Shown here: positions 33,340 to 43,537 of the stretch, in pieces
Numbering within the stretch: position 1 is the first letter of the stretch
Layout: every line of letters begins with the position of its first letter
From: an uncultured Christensenella sp.
Lineage (GTDB): Bacteria; Bacillota; Clostridia; Christensenellales; UBA1242
Reading direction: 5' to 3'
NCBI GenBank assembly: GCA_905207515.1
Contig: CAJLLK010000001.1
Span: forward strand, 1 to 64,000
DNA length: 64,000 nt
Position numbers and translations under genes: made by a program
The notes under the pieces: model-generated
The model's input: only the letters and a program-made list of their open reading frames with translations
The model's database searches: none
What the model was told of the DNA's origin: nothing

Positions 33340-34014
33340 ATGTGGACGGATAGAACAAGTGCGTTGATTGGCGAAGAAGGACTTGAAAAACTTAAAAACA
33401 GTCATGTGGCTGTCGTCGGCATTGGCGGAGTTGGTGGTTATGTTTGCGTTATGCTTGCAAGAGCTGGAGTTGGAAAACTGACAATTGTCGATTTCGACAA
33501 AGTGGACGAAACCAACATCAACAGGCAAGTTGTTGCCACAACAAAAACAGTTGGAGAATATAAAGTGGATGTTATGGAAAAAATGTTGAGAGACATTAAT
33601 CCAAACTGCCAGGTGTGCGCGCTTAAAGAGCGTTTCAACGAAAATTTTGCAAAAACTTTGTTTCAAAACCATTTTGATTTTGTTGTTGACGCAATTGACA
33701 GCGTTTCAGACAAGGTCGAACTCATTTGTTTTTGCAAACAGAATGGCATTGACATTGTTTCTGCCATGGGCGCGGGAAATCGAATTGACATTCCGCATTT
33801 TGAAGTGACTGACATTTTTAAAACGTCAAATGACGGCTTGGCAAAAGTTATGCGAAAGAAATTGCGTGAAAAACAAGTCGAGAGTTTAGATGTTGTCACA
33901 ACAACTTCAAAGGCGCTTGCAACAAATGGAAAAATCGGCAGCATTTCATATTATCCTGCGATGTGCGGCTGTGTTTTGAGTGGTTTTGTTATAAACAAAC
34001 TGCTGGCAAAATAA
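33340..34014 (+). CDS. tcdA: TcdA-like tRNA threonylcarbamoyladenosine dehydratase (ThiF/E1-like)
   Basis: A 224-residue adenylating enzyme of the YgdL/CsdL group that cyclises t6A in tRNA. The nucleotide-binding motif is VVGIGGVGGYVCVMLARAGV, followed by LTIVDFDKVDETNINRQ and VVDAIDSVSDKVELI. AAAAGGTG precedes the ATG. The next genes are trxA and a nifS-type desulfurase; in E. coli TcdA depends on a cysteine desulfurase system, so the context is suggestive. Confidence 0.9.
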   Translation: MWTDRTSALIGEEGLEKLKNSHVAVVGIGGVGGYVCVMLARAGVGKLTIVDFDKVDETNINRQVVATTKTVGEYKVDVMEKMLRDINPNCQVCALKERFNENFAKTLFQNHFDFVVDAIDSVSDKVELICFCKQNGIDIVSAMGAGNRIDIPHFEVTDIFKTSNDGLAKVMRKKLREKQVESLDVVTTTSKALATNGKIGSISYYPAMCGCVLSGFVINKLLAK

Positions 34015-34035
34015 GTTATTTTAAAAGGAGAATTT

Positions 34036-34344
34036 ATGGAACTTTTAAACGAGAAAAATTTTCAAGAAAAAATCTCTAAAGGTGTTGTTGTGGTGGACTT
34101 TTTTGCAACTTGGTGCGGACCTTGCAGAATGCTGGCACCAATTTTGGAAGATGTTCAAGAAGAGCTAAAAGACCAAGCTCACATTTTCAAGGTTGACGTC
34201 GACGAAAACGAAAAATTGGCTCGAAGCTTTGGAATTATGAGCATTCCGACAATCATCGTTTTTGTCAACGGCGAAATGAAAGACAAACGCGTTGGTTTGA
34301 TGATGAAAGATGAACTTTTGGCACTTGTCAAAAAATATCTTTGA
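34036..34344 (+). CDS. trxA: thioredoxin
   Basis: A 102-residue cytoplasmic disulfide reductase. The active site is WCGPC at residues 26-30 (FFATWCGPCRML) and the cis-Pro loop is MSIPTIIVF. AAAAGGAG precedes the ATG. It lies just after tcdA. No thioredoxin reductase is in the window. Confidence 0.96.
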   Translation: MELLNEKNFQEKISKGVVVVDFFATWCGPCRMLAPILEDVQEELKDQAHIFKVDVDENEKLARSFGIMSIPTIIVFVNGEMKDKRVGLMMKDELLALVKKYL

Positions 34345-34395
34345 TTTTTCGGCTTATCAACAACATTTTTGGTGTCAACAATTTGATTTTACCTA

Positions 34396-34424
34396 TTGAC
34401 AATCTCTTTTGTTGGTGTTAAAAT
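34396..34424 (+). promoter_or_regulatory. promoter of the nifS-iscU pair
   Basis: TTGACA (34396-34401), 17-nt spacer, TAAAAT (34419-34424), followed by AAAAGGACG before the ATG at 34447. Confidence 0.75.
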
Positions 34425-34446
34425 TGAACTATTAAAAGGACGTCTT

Positions 34447-35622
34447 ATGGAAAGAAAAATTTATTTGGATAACGCTTCAACAACTTACGTTTCAAATGAA
34501 GTTTTGAACGAAATGTTGCCTTGTTTCAATTCCATTTATGGAAACGCTGGCTCATTACATAGTTTTGGCCGCGATGCAATGGCGATTGTTGACAGAGCAA
34601 GAGACAGAGTGAAAGAAGCTATCAACGCCGAAAAAGCCAATGAAATTTATTTCACAAGCGGCGGCACTGAAGCTGACAATTGGGCGATTTTGGGGGTTGC
34701 TCATGCTTACGCAAACAAGGGCAAACACATCATCACAAGCCAAATTGAACACCATGCAATTTTGAACGCTTGCGAACAACTCGAAAAGGAAGGCTTTGAA
34801 GTGACTTATTTGCCAGTTGACAGCACTGGACTTGTTGACATCGCAGAACTTCTGCACGCCATTCGAAGCGACACGACGCTGATTTCGGTTATGTCAGTAA
34901 ACAACGAAGTTGGCACAATTGAAAACATCAAAACCATTGCCAAAATCGCACATGAATATCACATCATTTTCCACACCGACGCTGTTCAAGCCATTGGAAA
35001 CCTGAAAATGGATGTTCAAGACATGGAAATTGACCTTATGTCTATGTCTTCTCACAAAATTCATGGGCCAAAAGGCGTTGGAGCGTTGTATGTTAAAAAC
35101 GGCATCAACATCGAACCTATCACTTTTGGCGGAATCAACCAAGAGCGTGGCAAACGTGCGGGAACAGAAAATGTTGCTGGAATTGCGGGCTTTGGAAAGG
35201 CGATTGAAATTGCCACAAGAAATTATGTTATAAACAACAAAAAACTCAGAACAATCAGAGATTATTTCCTGGAAAAATTGACCGAAAAAGTGGATTATTT
35301 TCAGGTAAATGGTCATCCACAACAAAAATCAAATGCCATTTTAAACATTTCTTTCTATGGCGTTGAAGGAGAATCCATTTTGATGCTTTTGGACTTGGCA
35401 GGAATTGCTGTTTCCACAACATCAGCTTGCACATCAAAGGCAATGCTTCCATCGCATGTTTTGAAAGCAATGGGCGTTCCTGATGACATTGCTCAAGGCT
35501 CAATCAGAATTTCATTCGGCACCAACATTTCTAAGTCAGATGTGGACTATGTTGTAGACGAAATTCAAAAGGTTGTCGCAAAACTGAGAGCAATTTCACC
35601 AATTCAAGCGGGGAGGATTTAA
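34447..35622 (+). CDS. cysteine desulfurase (NifS/IscS)
   Basis: A 391-residue PLP enzyme supplying sulfur to the IscU-type scaffold that follows 2 nt after its stop. The start at 34447 has AAAAGGA upstream; the longer frame from 34396 would be translated through the promoter. YLDNASTTY, SGGTEADNWAI, QIEHHAI, SMSSHKIHGPKGVGALYV (PLP Lys) and STTSACTSKAM (catalytic Cys) are all present. It is the second desulfurase in the window and the one tied to Fe-S assembly. Confidence 0.95.
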   Translation: MERKIYLDNASTTYVSNEVLNEMLPCFNSIYGNAGSLHSFGRDAMAIVDRARDRVKEAINAEKANEIYFTSGGTEADNWAILGVAHAYANKGKHIITSQIEHHAILNACEQLEKEGFEVTYLPVDSTGLVDIAELLHAIRSDTTLISVMSVNNEVGTIENIKTIAKIAHEYHIIFHTDAVQAIGNLKMDVQDMEIDLMSMSSHKIHGPKGVGALYVKNGINIEPITFGGINQERGKRAGTENVAGIAGFGKAIEIATRNYVINNKKLRTIRDYFLEKLTEKVDYFQVNGHPQQKSNAILNISFYGVEGESILMLLDLAGIAVSTTSACTSKAMLPSHVLKAMGVPDDIAQGSIRISFGTNISKSDVDYVVDEIQKVVAKLRAISPIQAGRI

Positions 35623-35624
35623 AT

Positions 35625-36056
35625 ATGTATTACAGCAAAACGGTTATGGATAGATTTCAAAATCCAAGAAATGCAGGTGGCATGCACGGCGCAAACGCAA
35701 TTGGTCAAGTTGGAAATGTTGCTTGTGGCGACATCATGAAGCTTTATTTGAAAATAAACGACAATGGCGTCATTGAAAACGCGAGATTTAAGACTTTTGG
35801 CTGCTGTGTGGCAATCGCTGCAACAGACATCGCTTGTGATTTGGTCAAAGGAAAGACCATTGATGAAGCATTGAAAATTTCAAACACAGATTTGATGAAC
35901 ATTTTGGGAGAAATTCCTACGCACAAAATATATTGTTGCATTTTGGCTGAAGAAGCTATCAGAGCGGCAATTGAAGATTATTATAAAAGACGCGAAAAAG
36001 AATCAAAAATGGCAATCAAGAAGTCTATGAAAAATTCTGAAGAGATTGCCGAATAA
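35625..36056 (+). CDS. iscU: IscU/NifU-type Fe-S cluster scaffold
   Basis: A 143-residue scaffold. The three ligand Cys lie in GNVACGDIMKLYL, KTFGCCVAIAATD and HKIYCCILAEEAI; the usual Asp after the first Cys is also there. Extra Cys residues follow the second and third positions (CC), which is not typical. The C-terminus has a basic Lys/Arg tail. It pairs with the upstream nifS-type gene and ends at a strong terminator. Confidence 0.94.
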   Translation: MYYSKTVMDRFQNPRNAGGMHGANAIGQVGNVACGDIMKLYLKINDNGVIENARFKTFGCCVAIAATDIACDLVKGKTIDEALKISNTDLMNILGEIPTHKIYCCILAEEAIRAAIEDYYKRREKESKMAIKKSMKNSEEIAE

Positions 36057-36080
36057 AAAATTGTCAGATAAAAAATAAAA

Positions 36081-36109
36081 AGCATCTAAGTTTGAATAGA
36101 TGCTTTTTT
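36081..36109 (+). terminator. Rho-independent terminator after iscU
   Basis: AGCATCTA (36081-36088) pairs with TAGATGCT (36097-36104), followed by T. Confidence 0.9.
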
Positions 36110-36190
36110 GTTGCATAACACCATTTGTTTAAAATGTTGCATAATACCATATTTTGTGTGACTGCTTTTGCATAATACGCAAGATATAGC
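36110..36190. repeat. cluster of three TTGCATAAYAC repeat cores
   Basis: TTGCATAACACC (from 36111), TTGCATAATACC (36137-36148) and TTGCATAATACGCAAGATATAG (as 36168-36189), all in the same orientation. They fill much of the 318-nt convergent gap between iscU and tgt. Apart from these, the gap holds the terminator and the hairpin at 36198; 36222-36374 shows nothing recognisable. Confidence 0.75.
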
Positions 36191-36197
36191 CTATCTC

Positions 36198-36221
36198 TTC
36201 GCAAAACTTGTGTTTTGCGAA
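36198..36221. repeat. perfect 10-bp hairpin sharing a core with one at 39683
   Basis: TTCGCAAAAC (36198-36207), loop TTGT, GTTTTGCGAA (36212-36221). The inner 16 bases CAAAACTTGTGTTTTG differ by one base from those at 39685-39700. Confidence 0.6.
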
Positions 36222-36374
36222 TAAATTTAAAGCCTTATTTTCTAAAAAATTTTGTTGTCTCCCATAAAATTTTGCCTATAAAATTATAAAAAGTTGCAAA
36301 CAAAAAGATTTAATTGAAAGTTTAGAACAGCTTTTCTGACAAATTAGCGCCCAAATTTAAACCAAGCCCAACTA

Positions 36375-38559
<2,185 letters not shown>

Positions 38560-38578
38560 TTTGTTCCTTTTAAAGTCG

Positions 38579-39583
38579 TTAGCTTTTAGGTGTGTAAGCT
38601 ATTCCCAAATGATGATAAGCGTTTTCAAGCGCAACCCTTCCTCTTGGCGTTCGAGCGATAAAGCCCAGCTGCAAAAGGTATGGCTCATAAACATCTTCAA
38701 TTGTTCCGGCATCTTCACTGATTGTGGCTGAAAGCGTTTCCAGGCCGACCGGTCCGCCGCCAAATTTGTAGATTATGCTCTCCAAAATTTTTCTATCGAT
38801 AAAATCCAGCCCAAGCTCGTCAATTTCCATTTTTGCAAGCGCCTGGTCGGCTATTTCTTTGGTTATTTTGCCAGTTCCCAGCACTTCGGCATAATCTCTC
38901 ACACGCTTCAAAAGTCTGTTGGCAATTCTCGGCGTTCCTCTAGAACGTCTCGCGATGTCAAGGCTGGCTTGTTCATCGATTTCGATGTTCAAAATTTTTG
39001 CCGAACGCTTGATGATGATTTGCAAATCTTGGTCGCTATAAAGTTCCAAACGGCAAATCACACCAAATCTGTCTCGCAATGGGCTTGTCAACATCCCCGC
39101 TTTTGTTGTGGCACCAATCAATGTGAAAGGTTGAATTTTCAAACGCATATTTTTGGCAGACGGACCTTTTCCGACAATAAAATCAAGTGCAAAGTCTTCC
39201 ATTGCGGGATACAAAATTTCTTCAACACTTTTGTTTAAACGATGTATTTCGTCGATGAACAACACATCATTTTTGCCCAAATTTGTCAAAATTGCCGCAA
39301 GGTCTGCTGCGTGTTCGATTGCTGGACCAGATGTAACCTTAAACTGGCTGCCAAGTTCGTTTGCAATGATGTGCGAAAGTGTGGTTTTCCCAAGCCCCGG
39401 CGGACCATACAACAAAACATGGTCCAGAGCGTCTTTTCTGGATTTTGCCGCCTTGATATAAATCTCCAAACTTTGCTTGATTTTGTCTTGCCCGACATAA
39501 TCTTCAAGCCTTGTCGGTCTCAACGAATTTTCAATTTCTGCATCTGTCCAATTTTTTGAACTTGTTATAAATCTATCATCCAT
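38579..39583 (-). CDS. ruvB: Holliday junction branch migration helicase RuvB
   Basis: A 334-residue AAA+ motor. [22 protein letters not shown], Walker [19 protein letters not shown], Walker [26 protein letters not shown], the sensor [19 protein letters not shown] and the winged-helix end ([13 protein letters not shown]) are present. I use the ATG at 39583, which has AGGAG only 3 nt away. A frame extended by seven residues would start inside the structured element upstream. That leader may control translation. Confidence 0.97.
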   Translation of the reverse strand: MDDRFITSSKNWTDAEIENSLRPTRLEDYVGQDKIKQSLEIYIKAAKSRKDALDHVLLYGPPGLGKTTLSHIIANELGSQFKVTSGPAIEHAADLAAILTNLGKNDVLFIDEIHRLNKSVEEILYPAMEDFALDFIVGKGPSAKNMRLKIQPFTLIGATTKAGMLTSPLRDRFGVICRLELYSDQDLQIIIKRSAKILNIEIDEQASLDIARRSRGTPRIANRLLKRVRDYAEVLGTGKITKEIADQALAKMEIDELGLDFIDRKILESIIYKFGGGPVGLETLSATISEDAGTIEDVYEPYLLQLGFIARTPRGRVALENAYHHLGIAYTPKS

Positions 39584-39665
39584 AAACTCCTGGGGAGGCA
39601 CCAAAAGTTTTCAACGGCACACGGCAAAATTGCCTGATGCCTAAACTTTCGGTTCCCCGTCCCAA
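39576..39665 (-). CDS. possible 29-residue leader peptide before ruvB
   Basis: TTG at 39663-39665 is preceded by AAAGGAGGGAGA. The frame stays open for 29 codons (starts MGRGTESLG, ends SPGVYG) and its TGA overlaps the ruvB start. The arrangement would allow translational coupling. It may be chance, because the whole segment is a folded RNA. Confidence 0.25.
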   Translation of the reverse strand: MGRGTESLGIRQFCRVPLKTFGASPGVYG

Positions 39666-39671
39666 TCTCCC
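39592..39671 (-). ncRNA. GC-rich folded leader between ruvA and ruvB
   Basis: On the minus strand a stem of ACCGAAAGTTT (39643-39653) and AAACTTTTGGT (39600-39610) is closed below by GGGGA/TCCCC (39654-39658 and 39592-39596). Inside are GGCA/TGCC (39638-39641 and 39616-39619) and a GGCA-ATTT-TGCC hairpin (39623-39634). The segment is much more GC-rich than its surroundings. Its 3' end touches the ruvB ribosome binding site. I do not recognise a known riboswitch class. It could also be an inserted repeat. Confidence 0.55.
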
Positions 39672-39682
39672 TCCTTTTAAAG

Positions 39683-39702
39683 AACAAAACTTGCGTTTTG
39701 TT
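39683..39702. repeat. 8-bp hairpin sharing a core with the one at 36198
   Basis: AACAAAAC (39683-39690), loop TTGC, GTTTTGTT (39695-39702). On the minus strand it has a GCAA tetraloop and lies between the ruvA stop and the folded ruvB leader. Confidence 0.55.
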
Positions 39703-39727
39703 GGTTGATGACGCTTGATTTTGCCGC

Positions 39728-40324
39728 TTATCTTCCAAGTTCTCTCAAAACTTTCAAGATAATCTCTTCAGCGGTCATCTCTTCGGTCGCCTTGCTTCTT
39801 GCAAGCCTGTAAGCTTCATTTTTGTTTACGCCCAGGCTAATAAGGGTTTCAACAGCGTCGTTGAGAGCGGTTTCGTTAAAGTTTTGAGCAAGGTTTTGGT
39901 CAAGAAGTGGAATGCCATTTGAAACAACCTTATCTTTGAGTTCCAAACAAATTCTCTCGGCGCTCTTTTTGCCCAAGCCTTTGATTTTTGAAAGCAAAAC
40001 GCTGTCTTCGTTGACAATTGCGACAATCAGGTCAGAAAGTTTTATGCCCGAAAGAATGGTTATCGCCATTTTTGGCCCAATGCCTGAAACTGTTATCAGC
40101 TTCAAAAACATGGCTTTCTCTTCTTCAGTGGCAAATCCATAAAGGCAAACGCCAGTGTTTTCACTCACTTGCAGATAGGTCAAAATTTTCGCCGTTTCGC
40201 CTTCCATCGGCAGGCTGGCAAGAGTGTTGTTTGAAATTGTCAGCTCATAACCCACTCCGTTGACATCGACAACGAGCAGATTTTCTTTTTTTTCTTCGAT
40301 TGTTCCAACCAAAAACGAAATCAT
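39728..40324 (-). CDS. ruvA: Holliday junction branch migration protein RuvA
   Basis: A 198-residue junction-binding protein. The N-terminal OB domain has VVDVNGVGYELTIS. Two helix-hairpin-helix motifs follow (ITVSGIGPKMAITILSG and LLSKIKGLGKKSAERICLEL), and the C-terminal domain that contacts RuvB has ETLISLGVNKNEAYRLA. AAGGAG precedes the ATG. It is 9 nt after ruvC. Confidence 0.97.
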   Translation of the reverse strand: MISFLVGTIEEKKENLLVVDVNGVGYELTISNNTLASLPMEGETAKILTYLQVSENTGVCLYGFATEEEKAMFLKLITVSGIGPKMAITILSGIKLSDLIVAIVNEDSVLLSKIKGLGKKSAERICLELKDKVVSNGIPLLDQNLAQNFNETALNDAVETLISLGVNKNEAYRLARSKATEEMTAEEIILKVLRELGR

Positions 40325-40333
40325 GTGTTCTCC

Positions 40334-40822
40334 TTAAATCATGTTGAAATTCAAATTTGGATTTATCTGGCTGTGACAAAGTGCAACCGCCAAAGCATCA
40401 GCCGCATCATCTGGTTTTGGAATTTTTTCCAATCCCAAAATGTTTTTAACCATAAATTGCATCTGTTTTTTATCTGCGCGACCGTTCCCCGTCAACGCCT
40501 GTTTGATTTGCATTGGCGTATATTCAAAAATGCGTTCACAAAATTTTTCAGCAGTCAAAATAATCACGCCACGTGCTTCAGCCACCGGAATAACAGTCGT
40601 TTGGTTATGAAAATAGAACAATTCTTCAATTGCCACTTCATCTGGTTTGTAAGTTTCAAAAAGCACGCGCAAAGCTTCTTCAATTCTCAAAAGTCTGACC
40701 GGAAAACTCTCTTCTTTTGGCGTTTCAATAACTCCAAAATCGACAACATAGTTGTTTCGATGAGTGTCAATGATGCCATAGCCGACAATTCCATAACCTG
40801 GGTCAATTCCTAAAATTCTCAT
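40334..40822 (-). CDS. ruvC: Holliday junction resolvase RuvC
   Basis: A 162-residue RNase H-fold endonuclease. Acidic catalytic residues are in ILGIDPGYGIVGYG (Asp7), VAIEELFYF (Glu) and DDAADALAVALCH (two Asp). It has no ribosome binding site; the ATG lies 6 nt after a -10 hexamer with an excellent -35, predicting a leaderless mRNA. First gene of the ruvCAB-queA-tgt operon. Confidence 0.96.
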   Translation of the reverse strand: MRILGIDPGYGIVGYGIIDTHRNNYVVDFGVIETPKEESFPVRLLRIEEALRVLFETYKPDEVAIEELFYFHNQTTVIPVAEARGVIILTAEKFCERIFEYTPMQIKQALTGNGRADKKQMQFMVKNILGLEKIPKPDDAADALAVALCHSQINPNLNFNMI

Positions 40823-40828
40823 AAATTT

Positions 40829-40857
40829 ATTTTAAACAATAGGGCGTTTTTTGTCAA
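40829..40857 (-). promoter_or_regulatory. leaderless-type promoter of ruvC
   Basis: On the minus strand TTGACA (40852-40857), 17-nt spacer, TAAAAT (40829-40834), then 6 nt (AAATTT) to the ATG at 40822. The best example of this arrangement in the window. Confidence 0.72.
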
Positions 40858-40878
40858 ACGAAACACAAGCATTTGCAA

Positions 40879-40906
40879 CAAAAAAAAGCAGGAAACCTCG
40901 CTTTTA
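40879..40906 (-). terminator. Rho-independent terminator after yebC
   Basis: Minus strand AAAAGC-G-AGG, loop TTT, CCTGCTTTT followed by more T; one bulged base. It separates yebC from the ruvC promoter. Confidence 0.72.
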
Positions 40907-40912
40907 TTTTCG

Positions 40913-41641
40913 TCACTCTTCTTCTGTAAGGTTGACATTATGATAAACTTCTTGAACATCGTCCAAATCTTCAAGTGCGTCAATCATTCGCTGGAACTTC
41001 GCTTCTTGTTCGGCGTCCAAAGTCACATACATGTCAGGAACGAGTGCTGTTTCAGAAGAGACAATGTTATAGCCTTTCTTTTCGAGTGTGTCACGCATTT
41101 GACCATCTTGATTTGGCTCGGTGATGATTTCAACAGCATCTTCATCTTCCACAACATCCACAGCGCCCGCTTCGATTGCGTCAAGCATAAGAGTGTCGAC
41201 GTCGTTGCAATCAACCACAACAACAACGCCCTTTCTTTTGAAAAGATAAGAAACGCAGTTTGTTGAGCCCAAGCTGCCACCATGTTTGTCAAAAGCGTGT
41301 CTAACGTCGCCAGCCGTTCTGTTTTTGTTGTCAGTTAAGCATTCTACAATCACCGCCGAACCGCCAACACCATAGCCTTCATAGGTTGTGGCTTCATAGT
41401 TCACGCCACCGAGTTCTCCAGCCGCTTTTTTGATTGACCTTTCAATGTTGTCGTTTGGCATATTGTTTTGTTTTGCTTTTGCAATGATATCTTTCAATTT
41501 GCTGTTGACATTTGGGTCAGAACCGCCCATTTTGACGCAAACTGCAATTTCTCTTCCGATTTTGGTAAAAATTTTGCCTCTCGCTGCGTCAGTTTTGCCT
41601 TTTTTTGCCTGTATATTGTGCCATTTTGAATGTCCCGACAT
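40913..41641 (-). CDS. yebC: YebC/TACO1 family protein
   Basis: A 242-residue protein of the family recently linked to translation of proline-rich or difficult stretches and earlier annotated as a regulator. [19 protein letters not shown] is the hallmark N-terminus. [35 protein letters not shown] and [13 protein letters not shown] follow. AAGGAG precedes the ATG. It sits upstream of ruvC as in many bacteria but is separated by a terminator. Confidence 0.96.
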   Translation of the reverse strand: MSGHSKWHNIQAKKGKTDAARGKIFTKIGREIAVCVKMGGSDPNVNSKLKDIIAKAKQNNMPNDNIERSIKKAAGELGGVNYEATTYEGYGVGGSAVIVECLTDNKNRTAGDVRHAFDKHGGSLGSTNCVSYLFKRKGVVVVVDCNDVDTLMLDAIEAGAVDVVEDEDAVEIITEPNQDGQMRDTLEKKGYNIVSSETALVPDMYVTLDAEQEAKFQRMIDALEDLDDVQEVYHNVNLTEEE

Positions 41642-41725
41642 TGTTTTTCTCCTTAAAAATTATTCTATTTCTATAATAAATCTTATTTTCGCTCTCTGTC
41701 AAATTAAATAGCGTCGAAAACAAAA

Positions 41726-42451
41726 TTAAAACAAAGTTTTGTTGATTTCATACATAATAATACTTCCGCTAACGCCAGCGTTTAGGCTTTCAATGCCTGG
41801 CATCATCGGAATTTTTACGCTTTGTTTACACAAATTTGAAATTTCTTTGCTGACACCCTGACCTTCGTTTCCAATCACAACGCCCACCTGTTTGTCAGTT
41901 TTGAAATTGAAGATGTTTTCTCCATTCATGTCGCATTTCAACAAATTTAAGTTGTTTTTTTGCGAGAAAGCGACAAATTCTTCTCTTGGAAGCTCAAAAA
42001 CCTTGCTGTCAAAAACGGCTCCGACAGAACTTCGAATAAGTTTCGCATTAGATTTTTTGACTGAATCGACAAGATAGACAAACGAAAAACCGCTTGCAAA
42101 AGCACTTCGAATGAGCGTTCCAACATTGCCTGGGTCTTGAAGTCCATCCAAAACAAGAAAATTTGTTTTTGGCGCAACCACAACATCTTGTGTGTAGTAT
42201 GCAACGCATAATACTTTCTGTGGTGTTTTTGTGTCTGAAAGTTGTTCAATTGTTTTGTCGTCAGTCTTAAAAATTTTGCCACTAAAATCAAATGGCAGAC
42301 TGTCTAAACTTGTCAAGATGCAATCAGTTTTGATGGAATTATTTTTTATGGCGTCTTTGATGATTTTGACATTATCCAAAAAAAGCAAAGACTTGTTTTC
42401 TCGTTTTTGCTTTTTAAGTGTCAATATGAAGTTTTTTGTCGCCTTTTCCAT
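41726..42451 (-). CDS. SpoU/TrmH-family RNA 2'-O-methyltransferase
   Basis: A 241-residue knotted (SPOUT) methyltransferase. The N-terminal part (about 1-85) is the substrate-binding domain. The SPOUT domain has motif 1 LDGLQDPGNVGTLIRSA, motif 2 VVIGNEGQGVSKE and motif 3 IPMMPGIESLNAGVSGSIIMYE. Its ATG overlaps the rplT stop (TAATG), so it is translated from the infC operon; in Firmicutes a 23S rRNA methyltransferase often follows rplT. A copy of the palindromic repeat lies in frame at 42188-42214 within the interdomain linker (VLCVAYYTQD). Confidence 0.93.
   Translation of the reverse strand: MEKATKNFILTLKKQKRENKSLLFLDNVKIIKDAIKNNSIKTDCILTSLDSLPFDFSGKIFKTDDKTIEQLSDTKTPQKVLCVAYYTQDVVVAPKTNFLVLDGLQDPGNVGTLIRSAFASGFSFVYLVDSVKKSNAKLIRSSVGAVFDSKVFELPREEFVAFSQKNNLNLLKCDMNGENIFNFKTDKQVGVVIGNEGQGVSKEISNLCKQSVKIPMMPGIESLNAGVSGSIIMYEINKTLF
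42188..42214. repeat. intragenic copy of the TTGCATAATACACAA palindrome family
   Basis: TTGTGTGTAGTATGCAA (42188-42204) followed by CGCATAATAC (42205-42214). It lies inside the trmH-type coding sequence and keeps the frame open. Confidence 0.65.
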
Positions 42452-42798
42452 TATGCCTTCTTGGCAACTTCAACAAGGTTTGCAAATGCAGCAGGTTCTC
42501 TGACTGCAATATCTGCAAGAACTTTTCTGTTGAGAGTTACGTTGGCTTTTTTAAGTCCGCTGACAAATCTGCTGTAAGAAATGTCGTTTTGTCTGCACGC
42601 TGCGTTGATTCTTGTTATCCAAAGAGCACGGAAATCTCTTTTCTTTTGTTTACGGCCAATGTATGCATATTGTCCGCTCTTCATAACTTGTTCTCTTGCT
42701 GTTCTGTAAAGCTTACTCTTTGCTCCAAAGTAACCTTTTGCTTGTTTTAAAATCTTTCTACGCTTTTTAACTGCGTTTACTCCTCTTTTAATTCTCAT
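42451..42798 (-). CDS. rplT: 50S ribosomal protein L20
   Basis: A 115-residue ribosomal protein. [31 protein letters not shown], in shorter parts [16 protein letters not shown] and [11 protein letters not shown], and [17 protein letters not shown] [15 protein letters not shown] mark it. It is essential for early 50S assembly, and in Firmicutes it represses its own operon by binding the infC leader. It lies 13 nt after rpmI. Confidence 0.98.
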   Translation of the reverse strand: MRIKRGVNAVKKRRKILKQAKGYFGAKSKLYRTAREQVMKSGQYAYIGRKQKKRDFRALWITRINAACRQNDISYSRFVSGLKKANVTLNRKVLADIAVREPAAFANLVEVAKKA

Positions 42799-42811
42799 TT
42801 TCCCCTCCTAA

Positions 42812-43006
42812 TTACTTGCAGAGCAGTGTCTTAATGTTGCTAGCGTTCTTTCCAGCAATATAAGAACCTTTTCTGAGTTTTCTTTTTCTGTTTTTGTTTT
42901 TGTTTGTCAAGAAGTGACCCTTTCCTGGTCTTGCATACTTAACTTTTCCTGTTGCAGTGAGTGAAAATCTTTTCTTGACACCACTATGTGTTTTTTGTTT
43001 AGGCAT
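42812..43006 (-). CDS. rpmI: 50S ribosomal protein L35
   Basis: A 64-residue basic ribosomal protein. MPKQKTHSGVKKRFSLTATG and GKGHFLTNKNKNRKRKLRKG are typical of L35. AAGGAG precedes the ATG. It lies between infC and rplT as usual. Confidence 0.98.
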   Translation of the reverse strand: MPKQKTHSGVKKRFSLTATGKVKYARPGKGHFLTNKNKNRKRKLRKGSYIAGKNASNIKTLLCK

Positions 43007-43021
43007 TTTCTTTTTCTCCTT

Positions 43022-43537
43022 TTATTTTGCTTTTTTCGGGTTGATTACGACAAAAACATTTTTGCCCATGATTGCTGGTTCTTTTTCAACAAAACCATAA
43101 TCTGCCAAATCTGCCACAAATTTTTTGACAATTTCAACGGCATTTTTTGAGTAAGCTTGTTCTCTGCCTCTCATTCTCAGTGAGACCTTCACTTTGTCGC
43201 CGTCTTGCAAGATTTTTTGAGCGTTTTTAAGCTTGAAGCTGATGTGATAGTCATCAATGCGCATAGAAAGCTGAATTTCTTTGATTTCGCTTATCTTTTG
43301 ATTTTTGCGAATCTCTTTTTCTTTTTTCAGCGTGTCAAACTTATATTTTCCGTAGTCCATAAGTTTGCAAACTGGTGGATTTGCATTTGGCGACATCAAA
43401 ACCAAGTCCAATCCGCCTTTGTCAGCAATGTCTTGCGCAGCTGTTTTTGAGAGAACGCCAAGCTGTTCTCCTTCTTCTCCAATCAATCTAACTTCTTTTG
43501 CTGTGATTTGGTCGTTGATTAACAATTCTTTAAAAAT
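43022..43537 (-). CDS. infC: translation initiation factor IF-3, AUU start
   Basis: A 171-residue protein. The most likely start is ATT at 43537: AAGGAG (43547-43552) lies 9 nt upstream, and the resulting N-terminus MFKELLINDQITAKEVRLIG aligns in length with other Firmicute IF-3. The TTG at 43525 is 21 nt from the Shine-Dalgarno. An AUU start is a known autoregulatory feature, since IF-3 itself discriminates against it. MDYGKYKFDTLKKEKEIRKN and ISMRIDDYH-like LSMRIDDYHISFKLKN mark the linker and C-terminal domains. Confidence 0.93.
   Translation of the reverse strand: MFKELLINDQITAKEVRLIGEEGEQLGVLSKTAAQDIADKGGLDLVLMSPNANPPVCKLMDYGKYKFDTLKKEKEIRKNQKISEIKEIQLSMRIDDYHISFKLKNAQKILQDGDKVKVSLRMRGREQAYSKNAVEIVKKFVADLADYGFVEKEPAIMGKNVFVVINPKKAK

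Noticed and set aside
34396..34446. N-terminal extension of the nifS-type desulfurase
   Set aside because: The region is the promoter (TTGACA...TAAAAT) and the ribosome binding site serves the ATG at 34447.
36110..36190. CRISPR-like array from the repeated TTGCATAATAC cores
   Set aside because: The spacers differ in length, the repeats are only 12-22 bp and degenerate, they recur singly elsewhere, and there are no cas genes.
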